Shown: in pieces, positions 45,416 to 54,400 of the stretch
Layout of the letters: each line of letters begins with the position of its first letter
Position numbering within the stretch: position 1 is the stretch's first letter
Origin: Streptomyces sulphureus DSM 40104
GTDB taxonomy: Bacteria; Actinomycetota; Actinomycetes; Streptomycetales; Streptomycetaceae
Reading direction: 5' to 3'
Length of the DNA stretch: 64,000 bases
NCBI RefSeq assembly: GCF_000381025.1
Contig: NZ_KB905818.1
Coordinates: forward strand, 1 to 64,000
Notes under the pieces: generated by a model
The model's input: only the letters and a program-made list of their open reading frames with translations
Told to the model about the DNA's origin: nothing
Databases searched by the model: none
Position numbers and translations under genes: made by a program

Positions 45416-46441
45416 TCACGGCTTCACGGAGCGGTAGTACCGCTGCGCCCCCTCGTGGAGTGGCAGCGGATCGGTGTAGATGGCGGTGCGCAGATCCACC
45501 TTCTGCGCCGCGTGCACCTGCTTGCCTATCTCGTCGCGGTTGCGCAGGACGGCGTGCGTGAGCCCCTCGGTGAGCGACTGGTCGCTGCGGTCCGTCGTCA
45601 CCAGCAGGTTGGCGATGGCGACGGTCTTCACCGACTCGCCCTGCTGCACCTCGGGATAGGCGTCCGGCGGCATCACGGCCGACCTGTAGTGCCGCGTCTC
45701 CGGCTCTTGCTGGTGCAACCTCGGGACGAGGTCGCCGAGTTGGACGAGGCGTATGTCCGTGCGGTCGGCGAGCCGCCGGACGGCGTCGGTCGGCAGGCCG
45801 CCCGACCAGAAGAACGCGTCGAGCTCTCCCGCCGCGAGGAGCCCCGGCATCCGGTCGATCCCCGTGTGCACCCTCGTCAGGTCCTCCTCGCCCGCGAGCC
45901 CCGCGGCGCGCAGCAGCCGCCCCGCCACGAGGTTCACGCCCGACCGCTCCTCGCCGACGCCGACCCGCAGGCCCCCGAGGTCTTTGGCGCTCTCCACCTT
46001 CGAGTCCGCGGGGACGACGAGCTGCATGTAGTCGTCGTAGAGCCGTGCGCACGCCCGCAACCGCTCGGCGCCCGGCCGCTCCTCGTCCCGGTAGGTGGCG
46101 ACGGCGTCGGCGGCCGCGACGGTGAACTCGGTGTCGCCCGTGGCCACGCTCTCCAGGTTCTGCACCGAGCCCTGGGTGTGGACGAGCCGGAGGTCGACGT
46201 CGGGGAGGTCCTTGTCGAGCCGGTCGCGCAGGAGCTTGCCGTACTTCTCGTAGACGCCGGTCCGCACGCCGGTGGCGAAGGTGACGGTGCCGCTCGGCCC
46301 TGCCTCCCGCGCCGGCAGCAGCAGCCAGCCGACGACCCCGAGCACCACGGCGCCGACGGCGCACACCCACAGCGCACGCCGCGGGCGGCGGGTGCGCGGT
46401 ACGGGCGGCGCGGAGCGCCCGGGGCGGCGGAGATCGATCAT
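45416..46441 (-). CDS. TAXI-family TRAP-type solute-binding protein
   Basis: 341 aa. An N-terminal hydrophobic anchor (ALWVCAVGAVVLGVVGWLLL) precedes the binding domain with TVTFATGVRTGVYEKYGKLL, QGSVQNLESVATGDTEF and GEERSGVNLVAGRLL, all typical of TAXI (NMT1-like) receptors. These normally feed a fused DctQM permease (4TM-12TM); no such gene is in this window, so its partner is elsewhere or it acts as a sensor. The start is ATG 46441, divergent from miaB by 119 bp. Confidence 0.88.
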   Translation of the reverse strand: MIDLRRPGRSAPPVPRTRRPRRALWVCAVGAVVLGVVGWLLLPAREAGPSGTVTFATGVRTGVYEKYGKLLRDRLDKDLPDVDLRLVHTQGSVQNLESVATGDTEFTVAAADAVATYRDEERPGAERLRACARLYDDYMQLVVPADSKVESAKDLGGLRVGVGEERSGVNLVAGRLLRAAGLAGEEDLTRVHTGIDRMPGLLAAGELDAFFWSGGLPTDAVRRLADRTDIRLVQLGDLVPRLHQQEPETRHYRSAVMPPDAYPEVQQGESVKTVAIANLLVTTDRSDQSLTEGLTHAVLRNRDEIGKQVHAAQKVDLRTAIYTDPLPLHEGAQRYYRSVKP

Positions 46442-46560
46442 GCCAACGGATACTGCCAGCCCGGCGACCGAAGGGAAACGCCTGCTTCTGCCGACCGCCC
46501 GCACCGGTCCGCAGGACGGGGACCTGAGGGCCGCTCGCACCGCGTACCCTGTCGACTGAG

Positions 46561-48045
46561 ATGACTGCGAAGACTTATGAGCTGCGCACGTTCGGCTGCC
46601 AGATGAACGTGCACGACAGCGAGCGGATGGCCGGCCTGCTGGAGGACGCGGGGTACGTGCGCGCACCCGAGAATGCGGACGGCGCAGACGTCGTCGTCTT
46701 CAACACCTGCGCGGTACGCGAGAACGCCGACAACCGCCTCTACGGCAACCTCGGCCAGCTCGCGCCGAAGAAGGCGGCACGGCCCGGCATGCAGATCGCC
46801 GTCGGCGGCTGCCTGGCGCAGAAGGACCGCGAGACCATCGTGCGCAAGGCGCCGTGGGTCGACGTCGTCTTCGGCACCCACAACGTGGGCAAGCTGCCGG
46901 TCCTGCTGGAGCGCGCACGGGTGCAGGAGGAGGCGCAGGTCGAACTCGCGGAGTCGCTCGAGGCGTTCCCCTCGACCCTTCCCACCCGCCGGGAGAGCGC
47001 CTACGCGGCCTGGGTCTCCGTCTCCGTCGGGTGCAACAACACCTGCACCTTCTGCATCGTTCCGCAGCTCCGTGGCAAGGAGAAGGACCGCAGGCCGGGC
47101 GACATCCTCGCGGAGGTCGAGGCACTCGTCGCCGAGGGGGTCACGGAGATCACCCTCCTCGGTCAGAACGTCAACGCGTACGGCCAGGACATCGGCGACC
47201 GCGAGGCGTTCGGCAAGCTGCTCCGCGCCTGCGGCCGCATCGAGGGGCTGGAGCGCGTGCGTTTCACCTCGCCGCACCCCCGCGACTTCACCGACGACGT
47301 CATCGCGGCGATGGCCGAGACCCCCAACGTCATGCCGCAGCTCCACATGCCGCTCCAGTCGGGCTCCTCACGCGTGCTGAAGGCGATGCGCCGTTCCTAC
47401 CGTCAGGAGCGCTTCCTCGGCATCATCGAGAAGGTCCGCGACGCGATGCCGCACGCCGCGCTCTCCACCGACATCATCGTCGGCTTTCCCGGCGAGACGG
47501 AGGAGGACTTCGAGGAGACCCTCCACGTCGTCCGCGAGTCCCGTTTCGCGCAGGCCTTCACCTTCCAGTACAGCAAGCGGCCGGGGACGCCGGCGGCCGA
47601 GATGGACGGGCAGGTCCCCAAGGAGGTGGTCCAGGAGCGGTACGAGCGACTCGTCGCGCTCCAGGAGGAGATCTCCTGGGAGGAGAACCGCAAGCAGGTC
47701 GGCCGCACCGTCGAACTGCTCGTCGCGGAGGGCGAGGGCCGCAAGGACGACACCACGCACCGCCTCTCCGGACGAGCCCCCGACAACCGGCTCGTCCACT
47801 TCACCCGCCCCGAAGAACCCGTGCGCCCAGGGGACATGGTCACCGCCGAGATCACCTACGCGGCGCCGCACCACCTCCTCGCCGAGGGCACGGTGGGACC
47901 GGTCCGTCGCACCCGCGCGGGCGACGCCTGGGAGCGGCGCCAGGCAGGCCCGGAGGACGACGGGCGCGGGGTGCTCCTCGGGCTGCCGAAGGTCGGCGTC
48001 CCCGAGCCCCTGCCGGCGGCGGAGGGCTGCTGCACCACCCACTGA
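46561..48045 (+). CDS. miaB: tRNA-2-methylthio-N6-dimethylallyladenosine synthase MiaB
   Basis: 494 aa. The auxiliary cluster cysteines lie in TFGCQMNVHDSE, FNTCAVRE and VGGCLAQ. The radical-SAM motif is CNNTCTFC, followed by the catalytic core and a TRAM domain near 375-445. It adds a methylthio group to i6A37 of tRNAs, the step after MiaA (encoded at 49463). The tail is longer than in E. coli and ends in a Cys-Cys-containing GCCTTH. No Shine-Dalgarno is visible; TACCCT (46545-46550) lies 10 nt before the ATG, so the leader would be very short. Confidence 0.96.
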   Translation: MTAKTYELRTFGCQMNVHDSERMAGLLEDAGYVRAPENADGADVVVFNTCAVRENADNRLYGNLGQLAPKKAARPGMQIAVGGCLAQKDRETIVRKAPWVDVVFGTHNVGKLPVLLERARVQEEAQVELAESLEAFPSTLPTRRESAYAAWVSVSVGCNNTCTFCIVPQLRGKEKDRRPGDILAEVEALVAEGVTEITLLGQNVNAYGQDIGDREAFGKLLRACGRIEGLERVRFTSPHPRDFTDDVIAAMAETPNVMPQLHMPLQSGSSRVLKAMRRSYRQERFLGIIEKVRDAMPHAALSTDIIVGFPGETEEDFEETLHVVRESRFAQAFTFQYSKRPGTPAAEMDGQVPKEVVQERYERLVALQEEISWEENRKQVGRTVELLVAEGEGRKDDTTHRLSGRAPDNRLVHFTRPEEPVRPGDMVTAEITYAAPHHLLAEGTVGPVRRTRAGDAWERRQAGPEDDGRGVLLGLPKVGVPEPLPAAEGCCTTH

Positions 48046-48290
48046 AGCGCTGAGCCCCGTCGCACGCCCGGCAGTTGGTGGCGACGGGGTGCTGCGTGCC
48101 GTCGCAAATCGTACGGATAACCCTTCGAGGTAAGGCGCGCTCCCGCTGCCTCACACGACAGGGGGACGGGGAGCCGCTTGCCACCGGAGCCGTTCGCCCT
48201 TGCCGCGCCCGGCGTTCGCCGTCGCCGGGCACGGGAAATGCCGCTCCCGGCGTGTGGGCCGCGGGACGCGCTGCCTCTAAGCTGCCCGCC

Positions 48291-49004
48291 ATGCTTGTCG
48301 CTGCCGCCGTATGCCCGTGCCCGCCGCTCCTCGTGCCCGAGGTCGCCGCAGGCGCCGCCCACGAGATGGACGCGGCCCGTGCCGCCTGCTACGACGCCCT
48401 CGCGGTGCTCGCCGCCGCGCGGCCCGACCGCCTCGTCGTCCTCGGCCCCGCCGAGCAGTTCGCGCGGGGCAGCTACCCGCAGGGCGCTCCCGGCTCGTTC
48501 CGCGGGTTCGGCGTCGACCTGGACGTCCGGCTCGGCAAGGGCGCGGCGGAGGGCAGGGAGCTGCCGCCGTCGCTCGCCGTCGGCGCCTGGCTGCTGGAGC
48601 GGACGGAGTGGAGTGCGGCACCTGTCGAGGGGCTCGGGGTCGGTGAGCCGCTCGCCCCGGAGCGGTGCGCAGCCGCAGGGCAGGACCTCGTCGGCTCGGG
48701 CGCGGGGGACCGCCTCGCGCTCCTCGTCCTGGGCGACGGCTCCAACTGCCGCACCGTCAAGGCCCCCGGCTACTTCGACGAGCGGGCCGCCGCCTTCGAC
48801 GCCGACGCCGCCCGCGCCCTCGGCGACGCCGACCCGGCCTCCGTTCTCGCTCTCGACGCCGAACTCGCCTACGAGCTGGGCGCGTCGGGGCGCTCGAGCT
48901 GGCAGGTGCTCGCCGGCGCGGCACAGGGCGCCGACCTCTCGGGGCGGCTGCTCCACGACGAAGCGCCGTACGGCGTGGGGTACTTCGTCGCCTCCTGGTC
49001 GTGA
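48291..49004 (+). CDS. LigB/MEMO-fold (class III extradiol dioxygenase B-like) protein, unknown function
   Basis: 237 aa. The N-terminus VCPCPPLLVPEVAAG and the C-terminus DEAPYGVGYFVASW place it with class III extradiol dioxygenase B-subunit-like proteins. The usual metal-binding His near the N-terminus is replaced by Cys-Pro-Cys-Pro, so dioxygenase activity is doubtful. The gene lies between miaB and miaA, an order I recall from other Streptomyces. TAAGCT (48278-48283) is 7 nt before the ATG with no Shine-Dalgarno, suggesting a leaderless mRNA. The reaction, if any, is unknown. Confidence 0.8.
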   Translation: MLVAAAVCPCPPLLVPEVAAGAAHEMDAARAACYDALAVLAAARPDRLVVLGPAEQFARGSYPQGAPGSFRGFGVDLDVRLGKGAAEGRELPPSLAVGAWLLERTEWSAAPVEGLGVGEPLAPERCAAAGQDLVGSGAGDRLALLVLGDGSNCRTVKAPGYFDERAAAFDADAARALGDADPASVLALDAELAYELGASGRSSWQVLAGAAQGADLSGRLLHDEAPYGVGYFVASWS

Positions 49005-49025
49005 AGGCGGTGCCGGGGCGGTGGT

Positions 49026-49304
49026 TCAGGCGCCGTCGCCCCGGCGCTCGCCCCCGCTCTGCTCCCCGTCGGTGCCGCGCTGGGCTTCCCCTTCCTTGCC
49101 CCGCTCGCCGCCGGACTGCCCGTCCTTACCCTCGTCCGCGTACTTGCCCGCGGCGTCCTTGGCCTTCTGCGCACCGGATTTGATCTGGTCGCTGTACTTG
49201 CCCTGGGTGCGTGAGTCGGCCATGTCGGCAGCCTTGTCGACGCCCTGCTGGACCTTGTCCCCGTGCTGCTGAAGCGCGCTCTTCACCTTGTCCATGAAGC
49301 CCAC
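49026..49304 (-). CDS. MT0933-type antitoxin-like protein
   Basis: 92 aa, very rich in Lys, Gly, Asp and Gln. Residues 1-55 (GFMDKVKSALQQHGDKVQQGVDKAADMADSRT) match the MT0933/Rv0909 antitoxin family; the rest is a charged disordered tail with EGKDGQSGGERGKEGE-like composition. GAGGGG lies about 8 nt before GTG 49304. There is no toxin gene on either side: the neighbours are the LigB-like gene and miaA. Function as an antitoxin is therefore unproven. Confidence 0.8.
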   Translation of the reverse strand: MGFMDKVKSALQQHGDKVQQGVDKAADMADSRTQGKYSDQIKSGAQKAKDAAGKYADEGKDGQSGGERGKEGEAQRGTDGEQSGGERRGDGA

Positions 49305-49462
49305 GGCGGGTCCCCTCGCTGTCGTTGCGTGCGTTGGTCGTGCACCTTCCGAAGACAATGTACGGACTGGTCGCGCCCTCCGCTTCTCCAGTTGGCGTCA
49401 GGTTTCCGTAGCGATCGGCCGCTCGGCCACGGCGGCGGGTGAAGTTTGCGAGACTTTATTGT

Positions 49463-50413
49463 GTGAACGCCGCCGTGAAGCAGAACCGCCCCGCACCGCC
49501 CGTCGTAGCCGTAGTGGGCCCGACGGCAGCAGGAAAGTCCGACCTGGCGACGGAGCTCGCCCTCCGCTTCGGCGGCGAGGTGGTGAACGCGGACTCGATG
49601 CAGCTCTACCGCGGCATGGACATCGGCACGGCGAAGCTCACGGCCCCGGAGCGCCGCGAGGTCCCGCACCACCTCCTCGACGTCTGGGAGGTCACCGAGA
49701 CCGCGAGCGTCGCCGAGTACCAGCGCCTCGCCCGCATGGAGATCGACAGGTTGCGTGCGGCCGGCAGGGTGCCCGTGCTCGTCGGTGGCTCCGGTCTCTA
49801 CGTACGCGGGGCGATCGACGCGATGGAGTTTCCCGGGACCGACCCGCAGGTGCGCGCCCGTCTGGAGGGGGAGTTGGCCGAGAGCGGCAGCGGACCGCTG
49901 CATGCGCGCCTCGCCGCCGCTGACCCGGAAGCGGCCCGCGCCATCCTCCCGAGCAACGGGCGGCGAATCGTCCGTGCGCTGGAGGTCATCGAGATCACCG
50001 GCCGGCCGTTCACCGCCAACCTGCCGGGCCACGAGTCCGTCTACGAGACGGTCCAACTCGGCGTCGACGTCCCGCGTCCCGAGCTCGATGCGCGCATCGC
50101 GGCGCGCGTCGACCGGATGTGGGAGGCGGGCCTCGTGGCGGAGGTGCGCGAGCTGGAGCGGCGTGGCCTGCGCGAGGGACGCACCGCCTCCCGCGCGCTC
50201 GGCTATCAGCAGGTCCTCGCCGCGCTCGCCGGGGCGTGCACCGAGGAGGAGGCACGCGCGGAGACCGTACGCGCCACCAAGCGGTTCGCACGGCGCCAGG
50301 ACTCCTGGTTCCGCCGCGACCCCCGCGTGCACTGGCTCAGCGGCGCGGAGCAGGATCGCGCACAACTCTTCGGCCGTGCGGCCGCACTTCTCTCAGCGGC
50401 GGTCACAGCCTGA
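49463..50413 (+). CDS. miaA: tRNA dimethylallyltransferase MiaA
   Basis: 316 aa. The P-loop is VVGPTAAGKSDLA, followed by the DSMQLYRGMDIGTAK motif, GGSGLYVRG and the C-terminal TRATKRFARRQDSWFRRD region. It transfers the dimethylallyl group to A37 of UNN-reading tRNAs, giving i6A, the substrate of MiaB. The start is uncertain: GTG 49463 (VNAAVKQ) or GTG 49475. It leads a run of same-strand genes: membrane protein, dapF, rshA. Confidence 0.95.
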   Translation: MNAAVKQNRPAPPVVAVVGPTAAGKSDLATELALRFGGEVVNADSMQLYRGMDIGTAKLTAPERREVPHHLLDVWEVTETASVAEYQRLARMEIDRLRAAGRVPVLVGGSGLYVRGAIDAMEFPGTDPQVRARLEGELAESGSGPLHARLAAADPEAARAILPSNGRRIVRALEVIEITGRPFTANLPGHESVYETVQLGVDVPRPELDARIAARVDRMWEAGLVAEVRELERRGLREGRTASRALGYQQVLAALAGACTEEEARAETVRATKRFARRQDSWFRRDPRVHWLSGAEQDRAQLFGRAAALLSAAVTA

Positions 50414-50520
50414 TCACGTCATGGCATCGGGACGCTCCGGGCGTCAAGGACAGCTGTTCAGGCGTGCCATCATCGAGCTGGTTCCAGGTTGGGCAGCCGC
50501 AGTTGGGAGGGCGTGTGGCG

Positions 50521-51036
50521 ATGGTGGCCGGCCCTCGTGACAACGGCGAGGCCCGCACGGACCGCCCCCGTGGGGCGGGCGCCGGCGGGCCCGGTACGGA
50601 TTACTCCCGGCGGGGCCTCCCCGAGCAGCCGCGTCTCGGCGACGCAGCCCCCGAACCCCTGTCGGCCGAGCCGGAGGGCGGGCAGGACGCCGAGGAGCTG
50701 GAGCCGCAGGAGCTCCGCCCACGCCGCAAGCTCCGCGTCTGGCAGCTTGCGCCGATAGTCGTCTTCGCGGCACTCGGCTCCCTGATGTTCGCCTTCCCGC
50801 TCGCCTTCGAGCCGGGCGGCAGCTCGGGCGCCGTCGTCTCGATGCTGGGGCTGCTGCTGTGCGGCTGCGCCGCCGGCGGTGCGCTCGTCGCCGCGCGCCG
50901 GGTGGGGCACCGGTGGCCGGGGATGCCCGGAGGCGGTGGGCCCGAGCGCGCCGACTGGCGGGCGGTGGCGCTGTACGCGCTCCTCTTCTGCACCGTCGTC
51001 GCGCTCGCGGTGCTCCGGATCGCCCGGCTTCGCTGA
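50521..51036 (+). CDS. Membrane protein of unknown function upstream of dapF
   Basis: 171 aa. The first 75 residues are a hydrophilic Pro/Glu/Gly-rich tail. Three hydrophobic helices follow (LAPIVVFAALGSLMFAFPLAF, AVVSMLGLLLCGCAAGGALVAA, WRAVALYALLFCTVVALAVL). GGGAGGG (50505-50511) is 9 nt from ATG 50521; an in-frame GTG at 50515 is an alternative. I recognise no enzymatic motif. It lies between miaA and dapF and may be co-transcribed. Confidence 0.75.
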   Translation: MVAGPRDNGEARTDRPRGAGAGGPGTDYSRRGLPEQPRLGDAAPEPLSAEPEGGQDAEELEPQELRPRRKLRVWQLAPIVVFAALGSLMFAFPLAFEPGGSSGAVVSMLGLLLCGCAAGGALVAARRVGHRWPGMPGGGGPERADWRAVALYALLFCTVVALAVLRIARLR

Positions 51037-51064
51037 CCTCCGGCCGTGTCCTACGATCGGACGC

Positions 51065-51943
51065 GTGAGCACTGCGCAGGGCGTTCCGTTCCTCAAGGGG
51101 CACGGCACCGAGAACGACTTCGTCATCATCCCCGACCCGGAAGGCGAGTGGCAGCCGACCGCCGCGCAGGTGCGGCTGCTCTGCGATCGCCGTGCCGGAA
51201 TCGGTGGCGACGGCTTGCTCCGCGTCGTCCGCTCGGCCGCCGACCCAGAGGCTGCCGAACTCGCGGGCGAGGCCGAGTGGTTCATGGACTACCGCAACGC
51301 CGACGGCTCCGTCGCCGAGATGTGCGGGAACGGCGTCCGCGTCTTTGCGCACTACCTCTACCGCGCCGGCTTCGTCGGCGAGGGCGGCGTCGCCGTCGCC
51401 ACGCGCGCCGGGGTGCGCCGGGTCCGCCTCGGCAAGGACGCAGGCGAGGTCACCGTCGCGATGGGGCGTGCGGAGCTTCCCGAGGAGCCGGGCGTGCGTG
51501 TGCGGGTCGGCGAGCGCGAGTGGCCCGCACACAAGGTCGGAATGGGCAATCCGCACGCGGTCGCCTTCGTCGACGACCTGGCGCAGGCCGGCCCGCTCAC
51601 CGAGCCGCCCGTCGTGGAGCCGGCGGCTGCCTACCCCGAGGGCGTCAACGTGGAGTTCGTCGTCGACCGCGGCCCCCGCCACGTCGCCCTGCGGGTGCAC
51701 GAGCGGGGTTCGGGGGAGACGCGCTCCTGCGGCACGGGCGCCTGCGCCGTGATGGTCGCCGCAGCCCGCAGGGACGGCGCGGACCCGGTGCGCGACGGCT
51801 CGACCGCGACGTACACGGTCGACGTGCCGGGCGGCCGCCTCGTCATCTCCGAATTCCCCGACGGCACCGTGGAGATGACCGGGCCCGCAGTGCTCGTCGC
51901 TGAGGGGGCGCTCGACGCCGAGTGGCTCGCCGCCGCACGCTGA
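51065..51943 (+). CDS. dapF: Diaminopimelate epimerase
   Basis: 292 aa. The two catalytic cysteines are Cys87 (EMCGNGVRVFAHY) and Cys222 (RSCGTGACAVM), and GHGTENDFVIIPD is the family N-terminus. It converts LL- to meso-diaminopimelate for lysine and peptidoglycan synthesis; Streptomyces walls use the LL form, so this step mainly serves lysine supply. TACGAT (51052-51057) lies 7 nt before the GTG with no Shine-Dalgarno, so the mRNA may be leaderless. Confidence 0.96.
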   Translation: MSTAQGVPFLKGHGTENDFVIIPDPEGEWQPTAAQVRLLCDRRAGIGGDGLLRVVRSAADPEAAELAGEAEWFMDYRNADGSVAEMCGNGVRVFAHYLYRAGFVGEGGVAVATRAGVRRVRLGKDAGEVTVAMGRAELPEEPGVRVRVGEREWPAHKVGMGNPHAVAFVDDLAQAGPLTEPPVVEPAAAYPEGVNVEFVVDRGPRHVALRVHERGSGETRSCGTGACAVMVAAARRDGADPVRDGSTATYTVDVPGGRLVISEFPDGTVEMTGPAVLVAEGALDAEWLAAAR

Positions 51944-52085
51944 GCGTCTCGTACGAGCGTCCATGCGCCGTCCCACGTTGGGGTGACGACTTGCTGTCCG
52001 ACCTCGGAGGACGGCCGAGCGCATACCGCCGGGCGGGTAGCATCGAGCGGCACCAGCACGGGGGAGTCTGCAAGCGGAGGTGCCG

Positions 52086-54179
52086 ATGAGTGCGGTACGC
52101 GGACTGCGGAGGATCGGCAGGCTTGCGGTGCTCGCCGGCACCGCGAAGGGAACGCTGCCCGACGCCTTGGAGCACGTGGCGAAGGTCCACAGGGCGCACC
52201 ATCCCCGAGCCGATCTCGACCCGCTCCGCCGCGCCTACCTCCTCGCCGAGTCCTCCCACCGCGGCCAGATGCGCAAGAGCGGCGAGCCGTACATCACCCA
52301 CCCGCTCGCCGTCACCCTCCTCCTCGCCCAACTCGGCGCCGGTACGACGACGTTGACGGCGTCGCTGCTCCACGACACCGTCGAGGACACCGAGCTGACA
52401 CTCGACCAGGTGCGAGAGGAGTTCGGCGCGGAGGTGGGCCACCTCGTCGACGGCGTCACGAAGTTGAAGAAGGTCGACTACGGCTCGGCCGCCGAGTCGG
52501 AGACCTTCCGCAAGATGCTGGTCGCCAGCGGCAGCGACGTGCGCGTCATGTCGATCAAGCTCGCCGACCGCCTCCACAACATGCGCACCCTCGGCGTGAT
52601 GCGCCCGGAGAAGCAGGCCCGGATCGCCACGGTCACCAGGGACGTCCTCATCCCGCTCGCCGAGCGGCTCGGAGTGCAGGCGCTCAAGAGCGAGCTGGAG
52701 GACCTCGTCTTCAAGGTCCTCCACCCCGAGGAGTACGCGCGAGCCCGCGAGTTGATCGAGACGCACACGGAGCGCCCCGACCCGCTCACCGGCATCGCGT
52801 CCGCGGTGCGCCGGGTGCTCGGCGAGGCCGGAGTGGCGGCGCAGGTGCTGATCAGACCGCGCCACACCGTCTCGGTCCACCGGTTGGTGCGCAAGCGGGG
52901 CGAGTTGGGCGAGTGCGACCTCGCGCGCCTGCTGGTGCTCGTGGAGGAGGACGCCGACTGCTACGCCGTCCTGGGCGAGCTGCACACCTGTTTCACGCCG
53001 CTGATCAGTGAGTTCAAGGACTTCATCGCGGCGCCGAAGTTCAACCTCTACCAGTCCCTGCACACCGCGTTCGCCGACGAGTGCGGCCGGGTCGTCGAGG
53101 CCCTCGTACGCACCCGGCGGATGCACCGCGTGGCCGAGGCAGGCGTCGTCGCGCTCGGGGACCCGGACACCGAGCCCGCGGCGGAGGACGGCGAAGGGGC
53201 CGAGCGCGCCGACCCGACGCGGCCAGGCTGGCTGCGCCGGTTGCTGGAATGGCAGAGCCACGCCCCCGACCCCGACACCTTCTGGGACGAGCTGCGCGAG
53301 GAGCTCGCACAGGACCGCGAGATCACCGTCTACTGCGTCCCCCAGAGCGCCGACGGTCCGCTGGAGCTCGCCGGCGGACTCCCCCTTCCGGAGGGGGCGA
53401 GCTGCGTCGACGCCGCCTACGCGGCGCTCGGTGAGGCCGCGCACCGGTGCATCGGCGCCCGCGTCAACGGCCGCCTGGCGCCGCTCCATACGGTTCTCCA
53501 GGACGGCGACGCCGTGCAACCGATCCTGGAGACCGACCACTCCGAGGCCCACACCGCCTCAGGACCCTCCCCCGAGTGGCTGCACCATGCCCGCACCCCC
53601 GGGGCGCGCATCGCCATCCGTCAGTGGCTGTCGACGCACGGCCCGAGCGCGGAACCGCTCCCCGCGACCTCTCCTGAGGGCATCACTCCGCAGCCGACGC
53701 CCGCGGCCGAACTCGAGGCGGAGGACGCCCCCGAGATCGCGGACCGCCCCGAGGCACCGGTACGGCTCGCGGGGTGCTGCACCCCGGTGCCGGCCGACGC
53801 CGTCACCGGTTTCGCCGTCCGCGGCGGCGGGTTCACCGTCCACCGCGAGAGCTGCCAGGCCGCGGTGCGCATGACCTCGGCCGGGCGCTCCGCCTTCCCC
53901 GTCCGCTGGCGCAGGGGGGCGGCCGGGTGCCGGGTCACGCTCCGTGCCGAATCGTTCGGCCGCGCGCACCTCCTCGCCGACCTCACCGAGGTGATCGCGG
54001 CCGCGGGTGCCCGTGTCCTCGCCGCCGAGGTCGAGCCCCCGCGCGAGCAGCGCGTGCGCCACACCTACACGCTGCAACTCCCCGACGCCGCAGAGCTTCC
54101 GGAGCTGATGCGCGCGATGCGCCGGGTCCCGGGCGTCTACGACGTCTCGCGGGCCGCCCCCACTCCGGCCGACCGCTGA
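52086..54179 (+). CDS. rshA: RelA/SpoT homologue, RshA type
   Basis: 697 aa. The N-terminal HD hydrolase domain keeps the metal-binding motif (LLHDTVEDT near residue 95; KLADRLHNMRTL). The synthetase domain (about 260-350) is divergent: EFKDFIAAPKFNLYQSLHT is near normal, but the Arg of the usual DLxxxRV strand is Leu (CDLARLLVLV), and QIRT...AAHW has become LVRT...VVAL. A TGS domain (about 412-480) and a C-terminal ACT domain (about 615-690) follow. This corresponds to RshA, the second long RelA/SpoT homologue of Streptomyces. GGAGG (52077-52081) precedes ATG 52086. It is probably stronger as a (p)ppGpp hydrolase than as a synthetase. Confidence 0.88.
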   Translation: MSAVRGLRRIGRLAVLAGTAKGTLPDALEHVAKVHRAHHPRADLDPLRRAYLLAESSHRGQMRKSGEPYITHPLAVTLLLAQLGAGTTTLTASLLHDTVEDTELTLDQVREEFGAEVGHLVDGVTKLKKVDYGSAAESETFRKMLVASGSDVRVMSIKLADRLHNMRTLGVMRPEKQARIATVTRDVLIPLAERLGVQALKSELEDLVFKVLHPEEYARARELIETHTERPDPLTGIASAVRRVLGEAGVAAQVLIRPRHTVSVHRLVRKRGELGECDLARLLVLVEEDADCYAVLGELHTCFTPLISEFKDFIAAPKFNLYQSLHTAFADECGRVVEALVRTRRMHRVAEAGVVALGDPDTEPAAEDGEGAERADPTRPGWLRRLLEWQSHAPDPDTFWDELREELAQDREITVYCVPQSADGPLELAGGLPLPEGASCVDAAYAALGEAAHRCIGARVNGRLAPLHTVLQDGDAVQPILETDHSEAHTASGPSPEWLHHARTPGARIAIRQWLSTHGPSAEPLPATSPEGITPQPTPAAELEAEDAPEIADRPEAPVRLAGCCTPVPADAVTGFAVRGGGFTVHRESCQAAVRMTSAGRSAFPVRWRRGAAGCRVTLRAESFGRAHLLADLTEVIAAAGARVLAAEVEPPREQRVRHTYTLQLPDAAELPELMRAMRRVPGVYDVSRAAPTPADR

Positions 54180-54400
54180 GCGCGCGTACGGGGCAGGGCC
54201 GTGCAAATCCGGGTGACTCCGCGGAGGCGACGTGCCACCATCGGTCGGGCCGCCCCAGGGGCGGCAGGAGCGGCCGGCGCGGGGAATCATCCCGCCCGCT
54301 CGGGCGTTCCTGTAGCACGGGGTGGTGCCCGCCGACGGTCACCGCCGTATCGCTCGGCCGGAGCCGCCGGGCGTCTCTCGACGAGATTAAGGATCTCCAC

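Noticed and set aside
49026..49304. Complete toxin-antitoxin pair
   Set aside because: Only the antitoxin-like gene is present; neither neighbour resembles a toxin.
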